Source: Vagococcus coleopterorum (GTDB lineage Bacteria; Bacillota; Bacilli; Lactobacillales; Vagococcaceae). Taken from it: a DNA stretch of 64,000 nt. Where the stretch lies: positions 372,001 through 436,000 of the forward strand of contig NZ_CP049886.1 of assembly GCF_011303955.1 (NCBI RefSeq). Direction: 5' to 3'. Shown piece after piece: positions 57,069-64,000 of the stretch (its first letter is position 1; each line of letters begins with the position of its first letter). The position numbers and the translations under genes are program-made. Under the pieces are notes generated by a model. That model made no database searches. It was not told the origin of the DNA and worked only from the letters and a program-made list of their open reading frames with translations.

Positions 57069-58697
57069 ATGATTACTGTATCAAATGTCAGTTTATTACT
57101 TTCTGATAGAAAATTATTTGAAGATGTTAATATTAAATTTACTCCCGGAAACTGTTATGGTTTAATCGGTGCAAATGGTGCTGGTAAGTCAACGTTTCTT
57201 AAAGTCCTAGACGGCACAATTGAACCAACTACTGGATCTGTAACGATGGGACCAGATGAACGTCTGGCAACATTAAAACAAAACCACTTTGACTATGAAG
57301 AAGAGACTGTGATTGCCACAGTTATGATGGGTCATAAACGTTTATACGAAGTTATGCAAGAAAAAGATGCTATCTATATGAAGCCTGACTTTTCAGATGA
57401 AGATGGAATTAAAGCTGCTGAACTTGAAGGCGAATTTGCTGAATTAAATGGTTGGGAAGCTGAATCTGAAGCTGCTATGATGCTTCAAGGTCTGAATATT
57501 CCTGATGAATTACATGACTTAAAAATGGCTGAATTATCAGCGGGACAAAAAGTTAAAGTTTTACTTGCTCAAGCACTTTTTGGAAAACCTGACGTTCTTC
57601 TATTAGATGAGCCAACCAATGGTTTAGATACACAATCAATTGCCTGGTTAGAAGAGTTTTTAATTAACTTTGATAATACCGTTATTGTCGTATCCCATGA
57701 CCGTCATTTCTTAAACAAAGTTTGTACTCACATGGCAGATTTAGACTTCGGTAAAATTCAACTTTATGTTGGTAACTACGATTTCTGGTTAGAATCAAGT
57801 CAATTAGCTTCTAAATTACAAGCTGATCAAAATTCTAAAAAAGAAGAAAAAGTTAAAGAACTACAAGACTTTATTGCAAGATTTAGTGCCAATGCATCAA
57901 AATCTAAACAAGCGACATCACGTAAAAAAATGTTAGAAAAAATTACGATTGATGATATTCAACCCTCATCACGTCGCTATCCTTTCGTAGGATTTAGCCC
58001 TGAACGTGAAATCGGTAACGATTTATTAACGGTTGAAAATGTTTCAAAAACAATTGATGGTAAAAAAGTACTTGATAATATCTCATTTACTTTAAATAAA
58101 GATGATAAAGTTGCTTTCTTAGGAAATAACGATATTGTTACAACCGTATTGTTTAAAATTATTATGGGCGAGATGGAACCAGATACTGGTTCTGTTAAGT
58201 GGGGTGTTACGACTTCTCAAGCTTACTTACCAAAAGATAATTCTGATGAATTTGATGGCAATGAACAACCGATTGTTGATTGGTTACGTCAATATGCTGG
58301 TAAAGACGAAGACGATAATACCTTCTTACGTAGTTTCTTAGGTAGAATGCTGTTTTCAGGTGAAGAAGTTATGAAACCTGTTAATGTTCTATCTGGTGGC
58401 GAAAAAGTTCGCTGTATGTTATCAAAAATGATGTTATCTAAAGCAAATGTTTTAGTGTTAGATGATCCAACAAATCACTTAGACTTAGAATCAATCACTG
58501 CTTTAAATGATGGCTTAATTGGATTTAAAGGTTCTATTTTATTCACATCACATGATCACCAGTTTATTCAAACAATCGCTAACCGCATTGTTGCGATTTC
58601 TGATAAAGGTGTAGTCGACCGTGCTGAAACAACTTACGATGAATTCCTTGATAATAAAGAAGTTCAAAGCAGAGTTAAAGAGTTATTTACAAATTAA
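57069..58697 (+). CDS. ABC-F family ATPase (YkpA/YbiT type)
   Basis: Cytosolic ribosome-associated ABC-F protein, 542 residues, no membrane segments. First domain: GANGAGKSTFLKVLDG near 35, LSAGQKVKVLLAQALFG near 156, VLLLDEPTNGLD near 177. The interdomain helix (about 250-285) is rich in Lys, Glu and Gln. Second domain has the degenerate P-loop GNNDIVTT usual for this subgroup, LSGGEKVRC near 443, but VLVLDDPTNHLD near 463, with Asp for the catalytic Glu. Housekeeping type, not an obvious resistance determinant. Confidence 0.9.
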   Translation: MITVSNVSLLLSDRKLFEDVNIKFTPGNCYGLIGANGAGKSTFLKVLDGTIEPTTGSVTMGPDERLATLKQNHFDYEEETVIATVMMGHKRLYEVMQEKDAIYMKPDFSDEDGIKAAELEGEFAELNGWEAESEAAMMLQGLNIPDELHDLKMAELSAGQKVKVLLAQALFGKPDVLLLDEPTNGLDTQSIAWLEEFLINFDNTVIVVSHDRHFLNKVCTHMADLDFGKIQLYVGNYDFWLESSQLASKLQADQNSKKEEKVKELQDFIARFSANASKSKQATSRKKMLEKITIDDIQPSSRRYPFVGFSPEREIGNDLLTVENVSKTIDGKKVLDNISFTLNKDDKVAFLGNNDIVTTVLFKIIMGEMEPDTGSVKWGVTTSQAYLPKDNSDEFDGNEQPIVDWLRQYAGKDEDDNTFLRSFLGRMLFSGEEVMKPVNVLSGGEKVRCMLSKMMLSKANVLVLDDPTNHLDLESITALNDGLIGFKGSILFTSHDHQFIQTIANRIVAISDKGVVDRAETTYDEFLDNKEVQSRVKELFTN

Positions 58698-58728
58698 AAA
58701 GCACCCCTCAATTGAGGGGTGCTTTTTT
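58696..58728. terminator. Bidirectional terminator between the ABC-F gene and purA
   Basis: AAAAAGCACCCCTCAA and its exact complement TTGAGGGGTGCTTTTT form a 16-bp palindromic stem. Confidence 0.93.
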
Positions 58729-58734
58729 TATCCT

Positions 58735-60027
58735 TTAAATTTGCTCCCAAATGTCTTCTAAGACGTTTGTTTGCGTTCTGTCAGGACCAACAGAAAATGT
58801 AGAAATACGGACTCCTACAAGCTCAGAAACGCGTTTGATATAGTGACGAGCTGTTTCAGGAAGTTCTTCAAGTGTCTTACATCCTGTTACATCTTCAGAC
58901 CAACCAGGCATTTCTTCAAAAATTGGTTTACAACGTTCTAATTCTTTCAAGCTTGCTGGATAATGGTTAATTTCTTTACCATCTAATTCATAAGCTGTAC
59001 AAATTTTTACTGTTTCTAAACCACTTAAAACATCAATTGAGTTAAGCGATAAATTAGTAATACCAGATACCCGTTTAGAGTGATTCATAACAACTGCATC
59101 AAACCAACCCACACGACGTGGGCGACCTGTTACTGTACCAAACTCTCTTCCTATTGTGCGGATTTGTTCTCCAACCTCATCAAATAGTTCTGTTGGGAAA
59201 GGACCGTCACCTACACGTGACGTATAAGCTTTACAAACACCAATTACTTTATTGATTTTTGCTGGACCAACACCACCACCAACTGTTGTTCCTCCAGCAA
59301 TTGGATTAGATGATGTGACGAAAGGGTACGTACCGTGGTCGATATCAAGCATGACACCTTGAGCGCCTTCAAATAATACATTTTTATTGTTATCTAAAGC
59401 TTCATTAACTAAGTATGAAGTATCAGTAACATATTGTTTAATTTGTTGACCATATTCATAATATTCTTCAAAAATATCGTCAAAATTAAGTGCTTCACCA
59501 TCATACATTTTAGTAAACATACGATTTTTTTCTTCTAAATTGATGCGTAAACGTGCTTCAAAAATATCTTTATCCATGAGATCTGCCATACGAATACCAA
59601 CACGTGCTGCTTTGTCCATATAAGCTGGGCCAATCCCTTTATTAGTCGTACCAATTTTGTTATCGCCTTTTGATTCTTCTTGATATGTATCTAATTGGAT
59701 ATGATATGGCAAGATAACATGAGCGCGATCAGAAATTCGTAAATTATCTGTCGTAATACCTTTATCATGTAGATATTTCAACTCTGTCACTAATGATTTA
59801 GGGTTAACAACAACCCCATTTCCAATAACACTAATTTTATCTTTATAAAAAATACCAGATGGAATTAACTGTAATTTAAATGTTTCACCATCGAATTTAA
59901 TTGTATGACCAGCATTATCTCCACCTTGATAACGAGAAATAACTTCTGCACTTTCACTTAAAAAATCGGTAATTTTTCCTTTACCTTCATCGCCCCATTG
60001 AGTACCTACTACTACTACTGATGACAT
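58735..60027 (-). CDS. purA: PurA, adenylosuccinate synthetase
   Basis: First step from IMP to AMP, using GTP and aspartate. 430 residues: [16 protein letters not shown] near 8, [13 protein letters not shown] near 35, [21 protein letters not shown] near 127 and the C-terminal GPDRTQT. Preceded by a promoter with a palindromic element. Confidence 0.97.
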   Translation of the reverse strand: MSSVVVVGTQWGDEGKGKITDFLSESAEVISRYQGGDNAGHTIKFDGETFKLQLIPSGIFYKDKISVIGNGVVVNPKSLVTELKYLHDKGITTDNLRISDRAHVILPYHIQLDTYQEESKGDNKIGTTNKGIGPAYMDKAARVGIRMADLMDKDIFEARLRINLEEKNRMFTKMYDGEALNFDDIFEEYYEYGQQIKQYVTDTSYLVNEALDNNKNVLFEGAQGVMLDIDHGTYPFVTSSNPIAGGTTVGGGVGPAKINKVIGVCKAYTSRVGDGPFPTELFDEVGEQIRTIGREFGTVTGRPRRVGWFDAVVMNHSKRVSGITNLSLNSIDVLSGLETVKICTAYELDGKEINHYPASLKELERCKPIFEEMPGWSEDVTGCKTLEELPETARHYIKRVSELVGVRISTFSVGPDRTQTNVLEDIWEQI

Positions 60028-60068
60028 ATGAACACCTCATTCTTTCCATTATGATAGTTTACTACTAA

Positions 60069-60097
60069 TTTTACCAAAAAAAAACTAAAAAATCAAT
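60069..60097 (-). promoter_or_regulatory. Promoter of purA
   Basis: Minus strand TTGATT (60092-60097), 17-bp spacer rich in T, TAAAAT (60069-60074). Confidence 0.6.
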
Positions 60098-60101
60098 CAA
60101 A

Positions 60102-60123
60102 TTCGAACGTTAACTTTCGAATA
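60102..60123. promoter_or_regulatory. 22-bp imperfect palindrome upstream of purA, candidate PurR region
   Basis: ATTCGAA-C-GTTAAC-T-TTCGAAT is symmetric at 20 of 22 positions and abuts the -35 box. AAATTCGAACGTT within it agrees with the PurBox AWWWCCGAACWWT at 11 of 13; an ACGAACAT motif lies at 60144-60151. Confidence 0.4.
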
Positions 60124-60150
60124 TAAAGATTTTTTAGCAAAACACGAACA

Positions 60151-61515
60151 TTAAAACTCTGGGCGAGTAGCTAGAGAGGAAAACTTGTTATATTCTTTAA
60201 TAAATAATAATTCAACAGTTCCTCGAGCGCCACTTCTATTTTTTTCAATAATTACTTCTACAATATTATTATCTTCTTTTTCTTCACCGCTATCGTCTCC
60301 CTCTTCATCACGATAATAATCATCACGATAAAGGAAAGCAACGATATCAGCATCTTGTTCAATCGAACCAGATTCACGAATATCACTTAAAACTGGTCTT
60401 TTATCTTGTCTCTGCTCAACTCCACGTGACAATTGAGATAAAGCGATAACTGGTACTTTCAATTCCTTAGCTAATTTTTTTAATTGTCTAGAAATATCCG
60501 ATACTTCTTGTTGTCTATTTTCTTTACCCGTTCCTTCAATCAGCTGCAAGTAATCGATTAAAATCAATCCTAAATCACCGCGTTCTTGAGCTAGTTTACG
60601 ACATTTAGCACGAATTTCAGTAATCTTGATACCTGGTGTATCATCAATAAAGATATTAGCTTTGGATAAACTGCCCATCGCCATTATTAAATTCTGCCAT
60701 TCATCTTCAGTTAATTGACCCGTTCTTAAATGACTCGCTTCAATAGTCCCCTCAGCACATAACATTCGATTTACTAATGATGATGCACCCATCTCTAAAC
60801 TAAATATTGCAACTGCTTGATCAGTTTTTGTTCCAATATTTTGAGCAATATTCAAGGCAAATGCTGTTTTACCTACGGCAGGACGAGCTGCTAAAATGAT
60901 AAGTTCTTCTGGCTGCAAGCCAGCAGTCATCTTATCTAGTGCATGATAACCAGTTGGCAAGCCTGTAATCTCTTCATCTTGTTGTGATAGACGATCAATT
61001 TCCGCAAATGTATTGTTTAAAACATCTGAAATAGCTAAAAAACCACTTCTATTTCTTTTTTCAGAAACTTCAAGAATTCTTCTTTCCGCCTCATCTAGAA
61101 TCGTCCCTACTTCTTCACCTTGTTCAAATCCTGTTGTGACAATATCTGTAGCAACATGAATGAGGTTTCTTAATAATGATTTCTGCTCAACAATTTTCGC
61201 ATAGTGGACCACATTTGCTGCAGTTGGCACAATCATAGCTAATTCAGATAAATAGGCTAGTCCGCCAATATCCTCTAGTAAATTCAAGCTTTCTAAACGA
61301 TCCTTCAGCGTGATAACATCAATAGCTTCACTGCTATCATTTAGCTTTATCATGGCATCAAAAATAGTTTGATGTGAACGTTTATAAAAATCCTTTGCCT
61401 GTATATATTCCATTGCCTCAACTAACGATTCAGAATCAAGTAAAACTGATCCTAAAACTGCTTGCTCTGCTTCAATATTTTGAGGCGGAACTCTATCTTG
61501 TAAAACCTCACTCAT
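60151..61515 (-). CDS. dnaB: Replicative DNA helicase DnaB
   Basis: Hexameric 5'-3' fork helicase (named DnaC in Bacillus). 454 residues: N-terminal domain from PPQNIEAEQAVLGSVLLD, RecA-like motor with Walker A AARPAVGKTAFALN near 212, LILIDYLQLIEG near 314 and the DADIVAFLYRDDYY region. No intein. Follows rplI by 30 bp. Confidence 0.97.
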   Translation of the reverse strand: MSEVLQDRVPPQNIEAEQAVLGSVLLDSESLVEAMEYIQAKDFYKRSHQTIFDAMIKLNDSSEAIDVITLKDRLESLNLLEDIGGLAYLSELAMIVPTAANVVHYAKIVEQKSLLRNLIHVATDIVTTGFEQGEEVGTILDEAERRILEVSEKRNRSGFLAISDVLNNTFAEIDRLSQQDEEITGLPTGYHALDKMTAGLQPEELIILAARPAVGKTAFALNIAQNIGTKTDQAVAIFSLEMGASSLVNRMLCAEGTIEASHLRTGQLTEDEWQNLIMAMGSLSKANIFIDDTPGIKITEIRAKCRKLAQERGDLGLILIDYLQLIEGTGKENRQQEVSDISRQLKKLAKELKVPVIALSQLSRGVEQRQDKRPVLSDIRESGSIEQDADIVAFLYRDDYYRDEEGDDSGEEKEDNNIVEVIIEKNRSGARGTVELLFIKEYNKFSSLATRPEF

Positions 61516-61545
61516 AATTTATCTCCTATAAACTTATTTATCTAT

Positions 61546-61998
61546 TTATTCTTTTATCAAATGTACCCTAAGTGTTGCGTTAACCTTAGAGTGTAGTTTC
61601 ACTTTGACATCCGTATAACCTAGTACGCGGATTGGATTTGGTAAATCTAATTTTCTTTTATCTATTTTGATATCATGTTGTTTTTTCAAAGCATCTGTAA
61701 CTTGTTTTGAAGGAACTGATCCAAACAACCTTGAGTCTTCCCCAGCTTTAGCCTTAATCACAACTTCAAAGCCTTCTGTTTCAAGGGTTTCTTTTAGTTT
61801 TTCTGCTTCCCTCTTAACAATATCTTCAGCTTTTTGTTCAGCTTTTTTCTGACCCTTCAATTCGCTAACTGCACTAGCTGTTGCTTCTTTAGCGTAACCG
61901 TTTTTTATCAAAAAATTTTGTCCATAACCAACAGCAACTTCTTTAATATCACCTTTTTTACCTTGGCCTTTTAAATCTTTTACGAAGATAACTTTCAT
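61546..61998 (-). CDS. rplI: 50S ribosomal protein L9
   Basis: 150 residues in two domains joined by a long helix. [30 protein letters not shown] is the N-terminal signature. The ATG at 61998 matches family starts; an in-frame TTG at 62004 has better spacing from GGGAG and would add two residues. Confidence 0.95.
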   Translation of the reverse strand: MKVIFVKDLKGQGKKGDIKEVAVGYGQNFLIKNGYAKEATASAVSELKGQKKAEQKAEDIVKREAEKLKETLETEGFEVVIKAKAGEDSRLFGSVPSKQVTDALKKQHDIKIDKRKLDLPNPIRVLGYTDVKVKLHSKVNATLRVHLIKE

Positions 61999-62021
61999 AG
62001 ACAATGTCCACTCCCTTTACT

Positions 62022-62051
62022 TGTATACTATCTCTATATATTTTAACACAA
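62022..62051 (-). promoter_or_regulatory. Possible promoter of rplI-dnaB
   Basis: Minus strand TTGTGT (62046-62051), 18-bp spacer, TATACA (62022-62027). Weak; supported by the terminator immediately upstream, which requires a new promoter. Confidence 0.4.
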
Positions 62052-62093
62052 AGTACCTCTTTCTATAACTGATATAGCATATCTTTATACGAT

Positions 62094-62109
62094 TGTTTCA
62101 CGTGAAACA
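62094..62109. other. parS centromere site, perfect 16-bp palindrome
   Basis: TGTTTCACGTGAAACA is an exact match to the bacterial parS consensus TGTTNCACGTGAAACA bound by ParB/Spo0J. It lies between rpsR and rplI, next to but not part of the rpsR terminator, in origin-proximal DNA where parS sites cluster. Confidence 0.88.
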
Positions 62110-62142
62110 AAAAAACGATATCGAGAAATCTCGATATCGTTT
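62105..62142 (-). terminator. Terminator after rpsR
   Basis: Minus strand AAACGATATCGAGA-TT-TCTCGATATCGTTT followed by TTTTG; 14-bp stem. Its T run abuts the parS site. Confidence 0.9.
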
Positions 62143-62149
62143 AAATATA

Positions 62150-62395
62150 TTATTGTTCTTCACCTACGAAAGGTAATAAAGCCATAATACGTGCACGTTT
62201 GATTGCCACTGTTAATGTACGTTGGTGTTTAGCACAAGTACCTGTAACACGGCGAGGTAAAATTTTACCTCTTTCAGAAATGAATTTAGCTTTTAATAAA
62301 TCAGTTTCTTTATAATCTACGTGATCTACGTGGTTTGAACAGAAATAACAAACTTTACGTCTTTTTCTGCCGCCGCCTCTTCTTTGTTGAGCCAT
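62150..62395 (-). CDS. rpsR: 30S ribosomal protein S18
   Basis: 81 residues. [25 protein letters not shown] retains a CxxC pair and a histidine, so a zinc-binding form is possible; [27 protein letters not shown] is the family signature. Last gene of rpsF-ssb-rpsR. Confidence 0.97.
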   Translation of the reverse strand: MAQQRRGGGRKRRKVCYFCSNHVDHVDYKETDLLKAKFISERGKILPRRVTGTCAKHQRTLTVAIKRARIMALLPFVGEEQ

Positions 62396-62416
62396 CGTTT
62401 TGCCTCCTGTTCGATT

Positions 62417-62938
62417 TTAGAATGGTAAATCATCATCAGATATGTCAATTTGAGATGCCGATCCAAATGGATCAGCTTCACGTGTAAATTGTGGCATATC
62501 ATTTTGGTTGGATGATGTCGATGGGTTTTGAGAAAACCCTTGATTGTTTTGTTGTTGATATCCTTGAGTTTGGTTTGAACCAGTATCTGAAGGAGTCCCT
62601 TGGGTTCTTTGTTGATTAGCATTTTTTGATTCTAACATTTGGAAGTTTTCAGCTACAACTTCTGTTGTATACACTCTTTGACCATCTTTTTCATAACTGC
62701 CTGTTTGAATACGACCTGTAACACCAATTAACGAACCTTTTCTAGTGAAATTCGCTAAAGCCTCAGCAGATTGTCTCCAAATAACACAGTTAATAAAATC
62801 AGCATCATAATCACCATTTTGGTTTTTAAAACTACGATTGACAGCTAAACTGAATCTCGCAACCGCTGCACCACTTGGTGTGTATCTTAAGTCAGGATCT
62901 TTTGTTAATCGACCGACAAGTACAACATTGTTAATCAT
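62417..62938 (-). CDS. ssb: Single-stranded DNA-binding protein
   Basis: 173 residues. OB fold at 1-110 ([22 protein letters not shown]), a flexible Gln/Asn/Ser-rich linker (about 112-158), and the acidic DISDDDLPF tip that recruits partner proteins. The ATG at 62938, nine bases after GGAG, was preferred to the ATG three codons upstream. Confidence 0.97.
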   Translation of the reverse strand: MINNVVLVGRLTKDPDLRYTPSGAAVARFSLAVNRSFKNQNGDYDADFINCVIWRQSAEALANFTRKGSLIGVTGRIQTGSYEKDGQRVYTTEVVAENFQMLESKNANQQRTQGTPSDTGSNQTQGYQQQNNQGFSQNPSTSSNQNDMPQFTREADPFGSASQIDISDDDLPF

Positions 62939-62962
62939 TATCTTCATCTCCTCTCAGAAAAA

Positions 62963-62978
62963 TGTTTCATGTGAAACA
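62963..62978. other. Second parS-like site, one mismatch
   Basis: TGTTTCATGTGAAACA differs from the perfect parS at 62094-62109 only by CACGTG to CATGTG. It lies in the rpsF-ssb gap, 869 bp from the first site. Confidence 0.65.
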
Positions 62979-62980
62979 TT

Positions 62981-63280
62981 TTAGTTTTCTTCTTTAACGA
63001 TCATGTGACGTAAGATGTCATCATTGATTTTAGCTAAACGATCAAATTCATTGATACCATCAGCATTTGTTGAAGAAACTTTCACGATGTGGTAGATACC
63101 TTCACGGTTATCTTTAATTTCGTACGCTAAGCGACGTTTTTCCCAATCTTTTGATTCTAAAACTTCAACACCGTTGTCTTTTAAAATAGCATCAAAACGA
63201 GCAACTAATGTAGTTTTAGCTTCTTCATCAATGTTCGGACGAATAATGTACATGATTTCGTAATTCGTTGATTTGTTCAT
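62981..63280 (-). CDS. rpsF: 30S ribosomal protein S6
   Basis: 99 residues. [16 protein letters not shown] start and [21 protein letters not shown] near residue 47. First gene of rpsF-ssb-rpsR. Confidence 0.97.
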   Translation of the reverse strand: MNKSTNYEIMYIIRPNIDEEAKTTLVARFDAILKDNGVEVLESKDWEKRRLAYEIKDNREGIYHIVKVSSTNADGINEFDRLAKINDDILRHMIVKEEN

Positions 63281-63304
63281 TGATATTTCACCTCCTTATG
63301 GACT

Positions 63305-63393
63305 TTAGGCTCTCACATATGTAGAGCAAGGAGAGTGTTCTAAATAGACCACTCACATCTTGCTATTATACTCTTATTTTAAAATGAAAGCAA
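63305..63393 (-). promoter_or_regulatory. Promoter and structured leader of rpsF-ssb-rpsR
   Basis: Minus strand TTGCTT (63388-63393), 17-bp spacer, TATAAT (63365-63370). The leader can fold into GAGTG/CACTC with inner TCTA-TT-TAGA (63333-63354) and GCTCT/AGAGC (63309-63327). An S6:S18-type autoregulatory leader would be expected here, but I do not see the CCG box that marks that element. Confidence 0.5.
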
Positions 63394-63410
63394 TATATTT
63401 TTAGACTAAT

Positions 63411-64000
63411 CTATTCTGATTTTTCTTCATTAGAATCATTTGTTGATTCTTTTACTTCAGAGTCATCATCTTTTTCTTCAGGTTCGACTTTAGCCATAGT
63501 TGAAACATTAGCACCGCTCTCTAATCTAATTAAACGAACCCCTTGAGTTGCTCGACCTGTTTGAGAAACAGAATCCACATTAAAACGAATAATAACACCT
63601 TTATTAGTAACTAAAAGAATATCTTCTTCTCCGTTTACAGTTGTAAGTCCTGCTAACGGACCATTTTTATCTGTGATGTTAGCTGTTTTAATTCCTTTAC
63701 CACCACGACCCTTAACTGGGTATTCGGCTGCGGAAGTCCGTTTACCATAACCATTTTCTGTAATAATAAGAACTTCATCTTCTGCCCCTAATATTGACAT
63801 ACCAACAACAAAATCATCGTCACGCAATTTGACACCACGTACACCAGTTGCTGTTCTACCCATATCTCGAACGGCTGTTTCAGAGAAGGTTACAGAATAA
63901 CCTAAGTGTGTACCGATAATAATATTTTTAGAGCCATCCGTTACACATACGTTAATTAACTCATCGTCTTCACGTAAGCCAATAGCAATCAAACCATTAC
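63411..64000 (-). CDS. gyrA: GyrA, DNA gyrase subunit A (3' part only)
   Basis: The C-terminal 195 or so codons; the start lies beyond 64000. The visible part is the beta-pinwheel DNA-wrapping domain, with blade motifs such as NGLIAIGLREDDELINV, GYGKRTSAAEYPVKGRGGKGI and GRATQGVRLIRL, then an acidic tail rich in Glu, Asp and Ser over the last 30 residues, common in Firmicute GyrA. It places the window next to the replication origin region. Confidence 0.96.
   Translation of the reverse strand, partial: NGLIAIGLREDDELINVCVTDGSKNIIIGTHLGYSVTFSETAVRDMGRTATGVRGVKLRDDDFVVGMSILGAEDEVLIITENGYGKRTSAAEYPVKGRGGKGIKTANITDKNGPLAGLTTVNGEEDILLVTNKGVIIRFNVDSVSQTGRATQGVRLIRLESGANVSTMAKVEPEEKDDDSEVKESTNDSNEEKSE

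Noticed and set aside
57069-58697. ABC-F protein as an antibiotic resistance determinant
   Set aside because: Sequence follows the housekeeping YkpA/YbiT pattern and the context is housekeeping.
62417-62622. Second-frame reading across ssb and rpsR
   Set aside because: Its Gln/His/Lys-rich product is the out-of-frame shadow of the ssb linker.

Overview
The window reads as a stretch of chromosome from a low-GC Gram-positive bacterium of the order Lactobacillales, most like Enterococcaceae (Enterococcus/Vagococcus type). The reasons are the AT-rich sequence, strong AGGAGG ribosome binding sites, frequent TTG/GTG starts, lipobox lipoproteins, and the gene orders rpsL-rpsG-fusA-tuf / S10-spc-alpha / ecfA1-ecfA2-ecfT-truA-rplM-rpsI and gyrA / rpsF-ssb-rpsR / rplI-dnaB-purA. 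The genus cannot be fixed from the sequence alone. No phage, insertion sequence, CRISPR array, tRNA or rRNA gene was seen.

Layout. 1-4.1 kb: polyamine ABC importer (potABCD, potD cut by the window edge) with an XRE-cupin regulator. 4.2-5.9 kb: a YhdH-type quinone oxidoreductase and an orphan ECF S component. 6.0-6.9 kb: murB, broken by a one-base frameshift in a C6 tract. 7.0-10.3 kb: ribose uptake and catabolism (rbsU, rbsD, rbsK, rbsR). 10.4-34.0 kb: about 24 kb of translation genes on the minus strand: rpsL-rpsG-fusA-tuf, then S10-spc-alpha from rpsJ to rplQ including secY, adk, infA and rpoA, then the ECF core (ecfA1, ecfA2, ecfT), truA, rplM, rpsI. 34.2-37.8 kb: rpiA, a formate/nitrite transporter, gpmA and an iron alcohol dehydrogenase. 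37.9-49.0 kb: a ten-gene nucleoside salvage unit (pdp-deoC-cdd-nupNOPQ-deoB-punA-deoD) with a LacI regulator upstream. 49.1-56.1 kb: a flavin-based extracellular electron transfer (EET) locus: dmkA, fmnB, pplA divergent from ndh2, eetB, dmkB. 56.1-58.7 kb: HAD phosphatase and an ABC-F ATPase. 58.7-64 kb: origin-proximal block purA, dnaB, rplI, rpsR, ssb, rpsF and the 3' end of gyrA, with two parS-like sites.

How it fits together. Salvaged nucleosides and ribose both yield phosphorylated pentoses: Pdp, PunA and DeoD release ribose/deoxyribose 1-phosphate, DeoB isomerises it and DeoC splits deoxyribose 5-phosphate; RbsU/RbsD/RbsK deliver ribose 5-phosphate, which RpiA links to the pentose phosphate pool. 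NADH from this catabolism can be reoxidised by the Ndh2 of the EET locus, which in Listeria passes electrons through a dedicated demethylmenaquinone (DmkA/DmkB) to surface flavoprotein PplA, flavinylated by the ApbE-type FmnB.

Most notable observations: the EET locus has no eetA between ndh2 and eetB; its two divergent promoters (pplA and ndh2) carry nearly the same 18-bp Rex-like element just downstream of each -10 box; parS sites flank rpsR-ssb; gdpP is missing from its usual place between rpsR and rplI; a strongly structured, gene-free stretch lies between rplQ and ecfA1; and several operons have structured leaders (S10, L13, str). I did not find a clearly new system; the EET locus is a known type with unusual content and candidate redox regulation.
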